Of a stretch of 8,050 nucleotides of DNA, positions 1 through 6,614 are shown one piece after another. The position numbers were made by a program, and so were the translations under genes. Every line of letters starts with the position of its first letter. The stretch's first letter is position 1. The stretch lies in assembly GCA_947486885.1 (NCBI GenBank), contig CANKVQ010000020.1:1-8050 (forward strand). Direction: 5' to 3'. This DNA is from a bacterium (GTDB taxonomy: Bacteria; Babelota; Babeliae; Babelales; JABDEC01). A model generated the notes under the pieces. The model ran no database searches. It was not told where the DNA came from and saw nothing but the letters and a program-made list of their open reading frames with translations.

Positions 1-341
1 AAATTTATAAAACTATAATTTTGGTGCTTAATTAGCTTTAATTTGTGAGAATTAATAAAAAATTTAGTTAATAAACTTACTAAAAAATAACTACTACTAG
101 TTACCACACTCCAAAACCCTAAGCTTTCGGTAAGCAAATCGTAACTAAAAATATTAAAAGCTGTCCATGTTCCCAACGCCATTGGTCCAAAGTATTGTGC
201 TAAAAATAATTGCAAACCAAAAATTAAATTAAAATTTCCCGGCCAGTTAAAACAAAATTTAGCTAATACACAAAACATTGCGTTTGATAGCCAAAAACTG
301 ATATATTTCAAAGAGTTATTGTTTAAAATATTTTTTAACAT
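1..341 (-). CDS. Polytopic membrane protein, 5' part only (runs off the left edge)
   Basis: The minus-strand frame is open from an ATG at 341-339 to the window edge, 113 codons without a stop, so the gene is truncated by the window. A strong Shine-Dalgarno (GAGGA, 348-352) sits 6 nt before the ATG, which decides the start. The product is very hydrophobic and aromatic, with likely membrane segments near residues 13-31, 36-51, 54-70 and 74-96, broken by short loops (NWPGN at 32-36, FGP at 51-53, YDLLTES at 67-73). It ends in a basic stretch (about 100-106). The pattern of a small gene with several helices and a 'FGP..LG' turn loosely recalls ECF-transporter S components and related small integral membrane families. 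That resemblance is impressionistic, so no function is assigned. It is transcribed divergently from the gene at 483. Confidence 0.72.
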   Translation of the reverse strand, partial: MLKNILNNNSLKYISFWLSNAMFCVLAKFCFNWPGNFNLIFGLQLFLAQYFGPMALGTWTAFNIFSYDLLTESLGFWSVVTSSSYFLVSLLTKFFINSHKLKLIKHQNYSFIN

Positions 342-482
342 AAGGTGTCCTCAAATGGTGTTCGCAAAAATTAAATTTTAACTTAGCAAAGTAAACAGAA
401 AAAAAGGGAAATTTCAATGCGATATTTTTATTGTAGCAGTTAAATTTTTCTTTTAAAAGAAGCGCTATAACAAAGGAATAAA
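342..482. promoter_or_regulatory. Divergent intergenic region with a 14-bp palindrome
   Basis: This region separates the leftward membrane protein gene from the rightward gene at 483 and must hold at least one promoter. It contains a perfect 14-bp palindrome, TTCTTTTAAAAGAA (448-461), directly followed by a -10-like TATAAC (466-471) on the plus strand. No convincing -35 lies at the usual distance from it. If TATAAC is a real -10, transcription would begin near 478, just before the ATG at 483, which would favour the later start at 552. The palindrome could be an operator, but AT-rich palindromes arise easily by chance here. Confidence 0.3.
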
Positions 483-851
483 ATGTTTTTTGTCAATCAA
501 AAAAGAGTTAAAAATAATAGTTTTAATACCCATGTTGAAACTATTTTAATTATGAAAAAATTGGTAATAAGACAACTAAGCTTTTTGAGTTTGAGTTTAG
601 CTTTAACTGTTCAACTTAATGCTATGGAAACTGGAACTGCCGTACGAAAATTAGCACCAGGTAGAGCTGCCGCTTGGGATTTAAAAGCGCTAGATCGAGC
701 CCTTAGTCCTAGAACACCTAGTCTTGCTGTAAGTCCACCCAGCTCTATAGGTAGCGCTAAAAGCGTAGATCGCACAGGCCTGCCGCCTAGATATCCTAAA
801 ACACCAAAGCCTAGGGCTAAAGCTGGTACTGGAATCAGAGTTAGTGCTTAG
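483..851 (+). CDS. Small exported basic Pro/Ser-rich protein, unknown function
   Basis: I do not recognise a family. The 122-residue product has a signal-peptide core (residues 32-43) after MKKLVIR and a likely signal peptidase I site after LNA (47). This leaves a mature protein of about 75 residues that is basic, rich in Pro, Ser, Ala and Lys, without Cys and probably disordered. Four Ser/Thr-Pro dipeptides (75-76, 78-79, 84-85, 107-108) and PxxP-like stretches at 101-110 stand out. The start is ambiguous. The ATG at 483 has a good SD (AAGGA, 473-477) 5 nt upstream, but it puts 23 residues before the signal. The ATG at 552 gives a textbook signal peptide but has no SD. I keep 483 because most neighbouring genes use clear SDs. 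The gene converges with the gene at 848-1150 and overlaps it by 4 bp. It could be a short effector-like or envelope protein. Confidence 0.6.
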   Translation: MFFVNQKRVKNNSFNTHVETILIMKKLVIRQLSFLSLSLALTVQLNAMETGTAVRKLAPGRAAAWDLKALDRALSPRTPSLAVSPPSSIGSAKSVDRTGLPPRYPKTPKPRAKAGTGIRVSA

Positions 852-1150
852 TAAGAAGCATCTGGGTTATATTTGCTCGTATAATAGTTAAGTTTATATT
901 TAGCAGGATTAATTCGTTGGCGTTCGACTAGCTCTTCATCGCAGCAACCTTCATGAGAAACTATTAGAGTTTTCAAATCTGTGTTTATTTTACTCTCGGC
1001 ATGTCCACAAATTTGTCCGGTTGCCAGTTCTTTACCAGCTAACATGCTTTCGCGACCATGTGGACAGTCTATTACAACAGCTTTAAGCTCGTAATTAGAA
1101 CTTATATACAAGCATATTGCAAGTATTAAAGAAAAATTAGCGCTAGGCAT
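848..1150 (-). CDS. Small exported cysteine-containing protein, unknown function
   Basis: This 100-residue product has a hydrophobic N-terminal segment (about 6-18) and a plausible signal peptidase site after ELKA (24), though its n-region lacks the usual Lys/Arg. The predicted mature part of 76 residues has four cysteines (C29, C48, C69, C70), enough for two disulfides, and a tyrosine-rich tail (residues 85-100). I recognise no family. The ATG at 1150 is the only reasonable start: the next Met is residue 36 and an in-frame TAA lies at 1174-1172. A G7 tract sits 2 nt before the ATG. The stop overlaps the convergent gene ending at 851. The gene could be spurious, but the signal-like N-terminus, G-rich ribosome-binding region and even cysteine count support it. 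Confidence 0.5.
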   Translation of the reverse strand: MPSANFSLILAICLYISSNYELKAVVIDCPHGRESMLAGKELATGQICGHAESKINTDLKTLIVSHEGCCDEELVERQRINPAKYKLNYYTSKYNPDASY

Positions 1151-1383
1151 AACCCCCCCGATCTTTTTTAATTAAAAAATAACACTACCCACTTAAGTTA
1201 TACAAACTTAAACTAACAAACTGGCTGATTATAAAGCAATAGTTCGATTAAATTAGCTAAATTTCAATAAACTCTTGCTTTTAGCATTAAAGTTGTGCAA
1301 ATCTTATAGTCAACTAGCATAATTACACAACCTTAGCCAAGTTAACTTAAATTTAAATTAATTTTCAGGTGAGAGATATTCTT
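1151..1383. promoter_or_regulatory. Divergent intergenic region upstream of the ATPase gene
   Basis: This is about 230 bp of AT-rich DNA between two divergent genes, with no coding sequence that I can support. It holds an A/T palindrome TTTTTTAATTAAAAAA (1164-1179) close to the leftward gene and the palindrome AAGTTAACTT (1339-1348). A weak plus-strand promoter candidate is TTGTGC (1293-1298) with CATAAT (1318-1323), but its 19-bp spacer is long. TTGTG (1293-1297) and CACAA (1326-1330) form a short inverted repeat around that -10. Promoters for both genes are expected here; the exact boxes are uncertain. Confidence 0.3.
1153..1159 (-). promoter_or_regulatory. G7 tract at the ribosome-binding position of the small cysteine protein gene
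   Basis: On the minus strand seven consecutive G end 2 nt before the ATG at 1150. A G5 stretch can pair with the CCUCC core of 16S rRNA through one G-U wobble, so the tract can act as the ribosome-binding site. Using its first five G gives a spacing of 4 nt. A homopolymer of this length in AT-rich DNA is also a possible slippage site that would change SD length and spacing. Confidence 0.4.
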
Positions 1384-2547
1384 ATGTTTATTAAGCGCGA
1401 TATTACTGAACAATTACTGGCTTTTAGTAGATTTTTTCCCGTAGTAGCCCTTTTAGGGCCGCGACAATCAGGTAAAACTACGCTAGCTCAAGCTGTTTTT
1501 AGCCAGTATTTCTATCTAAATTTAGAAAACTTAGATCAAAGAGCCATAGCGCTATTAGACCCACGCGGTTTTTTGGAAAAACTTTTAGCTCACCCTGGGG
1601 TAATTATCGACGAATTTCAGCATGCGCCTGAGTTGCTCTCTTATTTACAGGTAATTGTTGATCGCGAAAAACGACCGGGGTTTTTTATTTTAACTGGTTC
1701 GCATAATTTTTTAATGAACCAAGCGATTAGTCAATCGTTGGCTGGTCGCGTAGGAATCTTAACACTGTTGCCGTTATCTAATCAAGAAATTCTAAACGCT
1801 AATTTACAAGCAGATTTTAGTGAAACGGCCATTGTACGCGGTTGTTATCCACGAGTGTTTACTGAAAATGCTTTGGCGCCCCAATATATTTATCCCAGTT
1901 ATATTCAGACTTATTTAGAGCGTGATGTACGTGCGATTATTAATGTGACTGATCTTAGTTTATTTAAAAAATTTCTGGGATTATGTGCGGCACGCGCTGG
2001 ACAATTAATAAATTTTGCTGCACTAGCTACAGATGCTGGGATTAATATCGCTACCGTGCGCGCTTGGTTAACTATTCTCGAAGCTAGTTATATTATATTT
2101 TTATTGCAGCCACACCATCGAAATTTTAACAAGCGTTTAACCAAGAGTAGTAAATTATATTTTTATGATACTGGGATTGCGTGTGCGCTGTTAAATATCG
2201 AAACTAGCGCGCAGCTAGAGCAGCACTACATGCGCGGAGCTTTGTTTGAAAATTTAATAATTGCAGATATTTATAAGCAATTTTACAATCGCGCTAAAAC
2301 CCCAACAATTTACTTTTGGCGGGATAGTCACGGTCACGAAGTAGATTGCTTAATCGAGCAAGGTGCTGAACTGCTACCCATCGAAATCAAAGCGAGTATG
2401 ACAATCCAAGTTAATTTCTTATCAGGCTTAGAATACTGGCAAGAACTAGCTAGAATTAAACAGGGTCTATTAATCTATGGTGGACGTGAAGAGCTAGAAA
2501 TCTCAAATATTGCTATAAAAAGTTGGCGCGATTTTAAAATTTTTTAA
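1384..2547 (+). CDS. AAA_14/DUF4143-family ATPase
   Basis: This is a 387-residue P-loop ATPase of the widespread AAA_14 plus DUF4143 family, whose cellular role is not established. In order, the protein has a Walker A (GPRQSGKT, 25-32), a Walker B (VIIDE, 73-77), a TGS sensor-like motif (104-106) and an AGR arginine-finger-like motif (120-122). The family signature YLERDVR lies at 177-183. A helical middle follows, then the DUF4143 part with YFYDTG (259-264) and GALFENL (285-291). The C-terminus has a PD-(D/E)xK-like arrangement, E319-x-D321 and E334-x-K336, in the usual place. Length is normal for the family. A GTG at 1369 is in frame, but AGGTGAGAG (1367-1375) lies 8 nt before the ATG at 1384 and overlaps that GTG, so I choose 1384. 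The gene converges on xerD with 12 bp between them. No partner toxin, nuclease or transposase gene is adjacent. Confidence 0.9.
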   Translation: MFIKRDITEQLLAFSRFFPVVALLGPRQSGKTTLAQAVFSQYFYLNLENLDQRAIALLDPRGFLEKLLAHPGVIIDEFQHAPELLSYLQVIVDREKRPGFFILTGSHNFLMNQAISQSLAGRVGILTLLPLSNQEILNANLQADFSETAIVRGCYPRVFTENALAPQYIYPSYIQTYLERDVRAIINVTDLSLFKKFLGLCAARAGQLINFAALATDAGINIATVRAWLTILEASYIIFLLQPHHRNFNKRLTKSSKLYFYDTGIACALLNIETSAQLEQHYMRGALFENLIIADIYKQFYNRAKTPTIYFWRDSHGHEVDCLIEQGAELLPIEIKASMTIQVNFLSGLEYWQELARIKQGLLIYGGREELEISNIAIKSWRDFKIF

Positions 2548-2551
2548 AATC
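2530..2551. terminator. A/T palindrome between convergent genes, possible bidirectional terminator
   Basis: GATTTTAAAA (2530-2539) and TTTTAAAATC (2542-2551) are perfect inverted 10-mers separated by TT. They span the ATPase stop codon and the 12-bp gap to the xerD stop. The symmetry and position fit a bidirectional transcription end, but the stem is almost all A/T and the loop is very short, so real termination strength is doubtful. Confidence 0.3.
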
Positions 2552-2559
2552 ACTCTTAG

Positions 2560-3468
2560 CTAAGATCTTGGATGTCGCTTATCATAAATTGAGCGTAAAT
2601 AATCGACGTCAACATGAGTATAGATTTGCACAGTTGAAAGATTTTCGTGTCCTAGCAACATTTGTAAAAGTCTTAAATTTGCCCCCTTACGTAATAAATG
2701 GGTCGCTAGCGAGTGTCTTAATTTATGAGGTGACAACTCAGATTTAATATTAGCTTGCTTAGCTAAATTTTTTAAAATCTGCCAAAAAGCTTGCCTGGTG
2801 ATAGGCCTAATTTTGGCCCCATATAAGACTGGAAATAAACAAGCCGAGCTGTTTAAGTTACTTTTACCCAAAAGATTAGCATGTGCAGTTTTTAAATAGT
2901 TCTGCTCGAGTTCTAGTAAAAACTCTTTAGGTACTGGCACCAAGCGCTCTTTGCCCCCTTTGCCAGAGACCGTAATGAAACCGGTATCAAATCTAATATC
3001 TGAAATTTTTAGATTAGTTAATTCGCTCACGCGCATGCCGGTAACATAGAGTAAGCTGATCATAGTGCGATTACGCACGCCCAGATCAGTTTTATCTTGA
3101 TTAGCACAAGTTAATAATTGCTCGATTTCTAGTTCAGTTAAAAATTTTGGCAATCTCTTTTCTAATTTAGGCAAACTTAAGCTTTGCGCTAAATTTAAGT
3201 GATCATGTTCGCGCGCTAAAAAATTATAAAAAACTTTTAAAGCCGAAATTTTACGGGACATAGAACGGGCTGAAAGTGACTTATTTTTACGTAAATAAGT
3301 CAAGTAAGCTTTTAGCTGCACTAGATCTAGAATATCAAAGCTTAATTCACGCTTACTTAAATATTGCTCAAACTGGCGCAAATCTTGCATGTAAGCACTG
3401 ACAGTGTTACGCGCAGCCCGCTTTTCAGTTAATAAGTAAATCTCAAATTGCCCAATATATTGCTCCAT
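2560..3468 (-). CDS. xerD: XerC/XerD-type site-specific tyrosine recombinase
   Basis: Xer recombinases cut and rejoin DNA at dif to resolve chromosome dimers before division. The 302-residue length is typical. The N-terminal SAM-like core-binding domain covers about 1-87 and the catalytic domain about 105-295. All catalytic residues are present: R146 (in TGMRVSEL), K170 (SGKGGKER), H248 and R251 (PHKLRH), H274 (LLGH) and the nucleophile Y283 (QIYTH). The C-terminus carries the family ending YDKRHPR. The stretch PKLEKRLPKFL and LRLLQMLLGH look more like XerD, while PHKLRHS and YDKRHPR look more like XerC. The xerD symbol is therefore a best guess; a single-Xer system is also possible. The start ATG lies 11 bp after the proS stop and its SD-like AGAGAG overlaps that stop, implying translational coupling. 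Confidence 0.92.
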   Translation of the reverse strand: MEQYIGQFEIYLLTEKRAARNTVSAYMQDLRQFEQYLSKRELSFDILDLVQLKAYLTYLRKNKSLSARSMSRKISALKVFYNFLAREHDHLNLAQSLSLPKLEKRLPKFLTELEIEQLLTCANQDKTDLGVRNRTMISLLYVTGMRVSELTNLKISDIRFDTGFITVSGKGGKERLVPVPKEFLLELEQNYLKTAHANLLGKSNLNSSACLFPVLYGAKIRPITRQAFWQILKNLAKQANIKSELSPHKLRHSLATHLLRKGANLRLLQMLLGHENLSTVQIYTHVDVDYLRSIYDKRHPRS

Positions 3469-3479
3469 AAACTTGCTCT

Positions 3480-4904
3480 CTAATAAGATTTTGCCACAAT
3501 CACATCTGATTTGCTAAACTCCGCACAATTAAAACAACTAGCCTGAGTTTTCTCAGCTAAAATACATCTAATCGAAGCTTTATAGTTTTTTAATTGCGCT
3601 TCACAATCAGGCGAACTACACCAACCAGTTTGATATGCCCCGCCAGTACCAGCAAGTTCTTGACCAAAATCAGCTAATTTAGCGCCAGTAGCTAAATTTT
3701 GCTTAAACTTAATTTCCGCACGTTTAAACATCTCTGCTTGTAAAAACTCTAATTTGCTAGTCACATGGGCAACTATTTCGGGCCAAGCAAGTGTAGTTTT
3801 CTGCGAGTCTAATCTGTCAGTAATAATTACTTGATTGGCGGCTAAGTCTTTTGGGCCCAGCTCAATTCTTAATGGTACACCCTTGAGTTCCCACTTATAA
3901 AATTTAGCTCCCGGGGTTTTATGCTCATCAAGATCGAGCTTAACGCGTACGCCAGCTAACTTTAATTGGTCAGCTAAATTTTGCGCTGCTAAAATAATAT
4001 TATTCTTCTCAGTAAGATCGCCCCGTAAAATTGGCACAATTACTACTTGAACAGGCGCTACTTTAGGTGGTAACACTAAGCCATTTTGATCACCGTGGAC
4101 CATGATTAAAGCACCGACTAATCTGGTAGTTGCTCCCCAACTAGTAAAATATGGGTACGCCATCTGACCATTTTGATCTTGAAATTTAACCTCAAAAGCT
4201 TTCGCAAAACTCTGCGAGAGCATATGCGAAGTACCCATTTGTAAAGCTTTACCATCGGGCATAATGCCTTCGAAGGTATAAGTTTTCTCAGCACCAGCAA
4301 ATTTTTCACTGGCTGATTTTTCGCCGACTAACACTGGAATAGCTAAGTAATCTTGGGCTAATGTGACATATTCATTTAGCATGAGTAGCGCTTCAGTTTG
4401 TGCTTCTTCAAAAGTAGCATGCGCCGTATGCCCTTCTTGCCAAAAAAACTCTGTTGATCTAATAAATGGTCTCGGCCGCATTTCCCAACGCACTACCGAA
4501 GCCCACTGATTTAATTTTAGAGGCAAATCACGATAAGATTTGATCCATTTGCTAAACATAAAGTAAAAAATAGTCTCTGAAGTTGGCCTGACTACTAACG
4601 GCTCTTCGAGCTCTTTGCCACCAGCATGTGTCACTACGGCTAATTCTGGCGCAAAGCCTTTAACGTGCTCTGCTTCACGTTTAATAAAGCTTTCTGGAAT
4701 TAAGAGTGGAAAAGCGGCGTTTTCATGGCCCGTAGCTTTAATTCTAAGATCTAAATAATCACGAATATTTTCCCAAATTGCCCAGCCATAGGGCCGTACT
4801 ACCATACAGCCACGCACCGGCGCATTGTCACTGAGTTCTGCTTGATAGACTACTTCTTGATACCATTCGGGAAAATTTTTCTGAATATCCGGTAATTTTT
4901 GCAT
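3480..4904 (-). CDS. proS: Prolyl-tRNA synthetase, archaeal/eukaryotic type
   Basis: This cytoplasmic class II synthetase charges tRNA-Pro with proline. The 474-residue form without an editing insertion, with a C-terminal zinc-type domain, marks the archaeal/eukaryotic (ProS type 3) class, which also occurs in many bacteria. Motif 1 is around residues 36-70. The proline/adenylate signature RPTSE is at 106-110. Motif 2 covers about 139-160 (RWEMRPRPFIRSTEFFWQEGHT). Motif 3 is around 257-280 with R261 in the ATTRLVGAL stretch. The anticodon-binding domain covers about 284-385. The C-terminal domain has C429, C434, C457 and C460 as likely zinc ligands and ends in a tyrosine (Y474), as in the Thermus enzyme, whose C-terminal Tyr reaches the active site. 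The ATG at 4904 follows no clear SD, only a weak GAAAG. xerD follows 11 bp downstream in the same direction. Confidence 0.96.
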   Translation of the reverse strand: MQKLPDIQKNFPEWYQEVVYQAELSDNAPVRGCMVVRPYGWAIWENIRDYLDLRIKATGHENAAFPLLIPESFIKREAEHVKGFAPELAVVTHAGGKELEEPLVVRPTSETIFYFMFSKWIKSYRDLPLKLNQWASVVRWEMRPRPFIRSTEFFWQEGHTAHATFEEAQTEALLMLNEYVTLAQDYLAIPVLVGEKSASEKFAGAEKTYTFEGIMPDGKALQMGTSHMLSQSFAKAFEVKFQDQNGQMAYPYFTSWGATTRLVGALIMVHGDQNGLVLPPKVAPVQVVIVPILRGDLTEKNNIILAAQNLADQLKLAGVRVKLDLDEHKTPGAKFYKWELKGVPLRIELGPKDLAANQVIITDRLDSQKTTLAWPEIVAHVTSKLEFLQAEMFKRAEIKFKQNLATGAKLADFGQELAGTGGAYQTGWCSSPDCEAQLKNYKASIRCILAEKTQASCFNCAEFSKSDVIVAKSY

Positions 4905-4940
4905 GACGACTTTCAGACTAAAATTTTAGTTTAAAACCAA

Positions 4941-4988
4941 AAATATTTGCTAGACCAATTAAAAACTTAACTAGTCTAGCAAATATTT
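4941..4988 (-). terminator. Perfect 15-bp inverted repeat, probable terminator of the ankyrin cluster
   Basis: AAATATTTGCTAGAC (4941-4955) is exactly complementary to GTCTAGCAAATATTT (4974-4988), with an 18-nt spacer. On the minus strand the second arm is followed by a T-rich stretch (TTTTTGG then TTTT), and the hairpin lies after the stop of the ankyrin gene ending at 5071. This fits a Rho-independent terminator, though the stem has only five G-C pairs and the loop is large. It also lies 36 nt upstream of proS, so an operator or mRNA-leader role is an alternative. The arms do not resemble a dif site. Confidence 0.5.
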
Positions 4989-5002
4989 AGTTATTAGCGC
5001 AA
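4973..5002 (-). promoter_or_regulatory. Possible proS-xerD promoter overlapping the inverted repeat
   Basis: On the minus strand TTGCGC (5002-4997) is followed after 18 nt by TAGACT (4978-4973), itself preceded by TGC as in an extended -10. Each hexamer matches consensus at four of six positions. Transcription would start inside the spacer of the inverted repeat and give a proS leader of about 60 nt. It is the best candidate I see in this gap, but such matches are frequent in AT-rich DNA. Confidence 0.22.
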
Positions 5003-5070
5003 AATTGTGTCTAAAAATTTTAGATTGAGCTACTCTAACGCTAAATCGTGTGATTGCTATGCAAATAAAA

Positions 5071-5691
5071 TTAGTTAATATTTAAAACTGTTCCATACTT
5101 ATTTTTCACATGTTCCCCATACACTGCTCTAGCTTTAAATCTATCAACTCCTAAAGGTGCCAAATTTTCTTGATCTTTGGATAAAGCAGCTGTTTCGAGC
5201 AAGCTCACAATCTCATCATAACCTTCGCGTTGCGCTATCATTAGTGCTGTATCACCAGCTTCATCAATTAGATTTAAATCAGCACCCGCTGCAAGTAATA
5301 ATTGCACAACTTCAGGGTTACCAGTTTTTACAGCATTAATTAAAACTGGATTAAAAATAATATCATGATACTTATTTACAGTCTTAACGTTAGCGCCAGC
5401 AGCTAATAATAAACCAATAGCTGCTAGATTTTCACTTGCAATAGCAAGATCAAGTGCTGTGTTACCACTATCATCAGTAACGTCAGGATTAGTCTTCGCG
5501 TCATTTAAAAGAAAATTTATATTTTCAATATCACCAGCTCGAATGGCTGTAAGTAGCTGCGGGTCTAAGTTTTTTACTTCGACTGCACCACTATAGATAT
5601 CATCTAAAAGATCAGCTGATTTAAGTTGCGATTGCCATTGTATACTGAGTAGTAGAACTAAAGAGATTGGTAAAATTTTAAAAAATTGCAT
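5071..5691 (-). CDS. Exported ankyrin-repeat protein with conserved C-terminal tail (copy 1)
   Basis: The 206-residue product begins with a signal peptide (MQFFKILP, hydrophobic core 7-18, likely cleavage after KSA at 26). About four ankyrin repeats follow: a degenerate first at 43-73, then 74-106, an altered one at 107-143 with a YHDIIFNP insertion, and a last at 144-170. TAL and LLLAAGA motifs are clear. Ankyrin repeats bind other proteins; the partner is unknown. After the repeats, residues 185-203 form a tail (F185, A187, R188, Y191, E193, H194, K196, G200, L203) that recurs in the gene at 6615-7397. The ATG at 5691 is chosen because GGGGG (5699-5703) lies 7 nt upstream and the signal peptide begins there; a TTG at 5760 would add 23 unlikely residues. 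It is the last gene of the ankyrin cluster, 166 bp before proS, and could be a periplasmic, surface or host-directed protein. Confidence 0.85.
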   Translation of the reverse strand: MQFFKILPISLVLLLSIQWQSQLKSADLLDDIYSGAVEVKNLDPQLLTAIRAGDIENINFLLNDAKTNPDVTDDSGNTALDLAIASENLAAIGLLLAAGANVKTVNKYHDIIFNPVLINAVKTGNPEVVQLLLAAGADLNLIDEAGDTALMIAQREGYDEIVSLLETAALSKDQENLAPLGVDRFKARAVYGEHVKNKYGTVLNIN

Positions 5692-5699
5692 GTTCGTGC

Positions 5700-5732
5700 C
5701 CCCATTAAAATTATTATTATTTATATTACCAG
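5700..5732 (-). promoter_or_regulatory. Conserved leader, copy 1 (upstream of the 5691 ankyrin gene)
   Basis: This 33-nt minus-strand segment matches the one at 7405-7437 at 29 positions. Conserved blocks are CTGGTAAT, TAAATAAT and TAATTTTAATGG, the last ending in the SD (here GGGGG). TGGTAATAT inside it has the shape of an extended -10 box (TGnTAnnAT), which would give a leader of roughly 30 nt. It may be a promoter plus ribosome-binding unit, or simply a relic of gene duplication. Confidence 0.45.
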
Positions 5733-5797
5733 AATACAAAAAGAGCTTTAAATAAAGCAAGAGTCTGCTTAAAAAAGATTCAAAACAAAAAAATGTC

Positions 5798-6580
5798 TTA
5801 ACTGGCGGTTGCCAATAAATAGATCATTTCTTGATATCTAGTATCATCTTGAGCCCCAGTGTGATCTTCTTCTTGATAACGTTGAATTAAATCTAAGGCT
5901 GTTTCACCAGTATTATTAATCAAGTCGACATTGACACCAGCCGCAATTAAAAGTTCCGCTGTTTCAATAGCCGCATCGAAATCAAAGTTGCTTGAATCAA
6001 TGGCATGCATTAAGGCAGTATAACCACGATTATCCTGAGCGTCTTCTACCCCAACTGCTACCCCAGCTCTTAATAATAAGCGCATTAAATGGGGGTCAGC
6101 AATTGCAGCTGCGAGCATTAAGGCTGTTTGATTATTAATATTTTTAGCATATAAATTTGCGCCATGAGCTAATAATAATCTAACTTTATCACTGCGGTTG
6201 CTACGCGGAGATCTAATGGCCAGCAACAAAGGAGTTTGCTTTTGCGAATTGCTTAGGTCAACTGCTGCGCCCATAGCTAATAAACGTTGCATCAGGGCTA
6301 CACTTTGTGAGTTATTGGATTTAGCGGCTAAGCTTAAAGCTGTATCACCAGCTAAATTTTTAGCATTTAAATCTAAGGGTAATCCTGCAGTTAAGATTTT
6401 TTGGGCAAGTGTATAATCGCCCACGCCTAATGCCTGTAGCAGCTTAGCTTCTGAGACTTCAGTTATTGTACTAGCATAACTACGCCTAGCACGTGCACCT
6501 GAGCCAGTAATAATTAGCGATTGCCACATTAAATTGAAAACTAAAATACTAAAAATTAGTAAAATTTTAATAGCAGTCAT
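5798..6580 (-). CDS. Exported or membrane-anchored ankyrin-repeat protein (copy 2)
   Basis: The 260-residue product has an N-terminal hydrophobic segment (about 5-25) followed by a basic stretch (GSGARARRS). No clean signal peptidase site precedes those arginines, so it may be a signal anchor as well as a cleaved signal. About six ankyrin repeats fill the rest: 43-75, 76-111, 112-147, 148-182, 183-222 and a last, interrupted one at 223-260. Each has T-A/P-L and LL..G motifs; several carry short insertions (for example PRSNRSD around 125-131 and DFDAAIET at 200-207), so the array is irregular. It ends within a repeat and lacks the C-terminal tail of its neighbours. The ATG at 6580 follows AAGGGAA with a long spacing of about 10-12 nt. 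It lies 34 bp after the 6615-7397 gene in the same direction, so it is probably in the same transcript. Confidence 0.83.
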   Translation of the reverse strand: MTAIKILLIFSILVFNLMWQSLIITGSGARARRSYASTITEVSEAKLLQALGVGDYTLAQKILTAGLPLDLNAKNLAGDTALSLAAKSNNSQSVALMQRLLAMGAAVDLSNSQKQTPLLLAIRSPRSNRSDKVRLLLAHGANLYAKNINNQTALMLAAAIADPHLMRLLLRAGVAVGVEDAQDNRGYTALMHAIDSSNFDFDAAIETAELLIAAGVNVDLINNTGETALDLIQRYQEEDHTGAQDDTRYQEMIYLLATAS

Positions 6581-6614
6581 TTCAACAAATTTCCCTTTTT
6601 TTACTAAAATTTAA

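Noticed and set aside
333..343. TTTTAACATAA resembles one half of a bacterial dif site, in a window that also encodes a Xer recombinase
   Set aside because: The expected second half does not follow after 6 nt (CTCAAATGGTG is unlike TTATG-type arms), and the match overlaps the start codon of the membrane protein gene.
417..443. Eight-codon frame MRYFYCSS after AAAGGGAA, upstream of the gene at 483, as a leader peptide
   Set aside because: The SD-like match and spacing are acceptable, but there is no run of regulatory codons and no attenuator-like pair of hairpins; chance is likely in AT-rich DNA.
4118..4309. 63-codon minus-strand frame
   Set aside because: It lies wholly inside proS in another frame; proS has all class II motifs, so this is a shadow.
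5157..5339. 60-codon plus-strand frame opposite the 5071-5691 ankyrin gene
   Set aside because: Antisense shadow of the repeat-coding sequence, with no ribosome-binding site or recognisable feature.
5692..5760. Extended start (TTG at 5760) for the 5691 ankyrin gene
   Set aside because: It would translate through the conserved leader and the GGGGG ribosome-binding site and put 23 residues before a complete signal peptide.
5755..5770. AAGCA/TGCTT hairpin after the 5798-6580 gene as a terminator
   Set aside because: The stem is only 5 bp with a 6-nt loop and is followed by TATTT rather than a solid T run; too weak to call.
6198..6416. 72-codon plus-strand frame opposite the 5798-6580 ankyrin gene
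   Set aside because: Antisense shadow; its composition mirrors the ankyrin codons.
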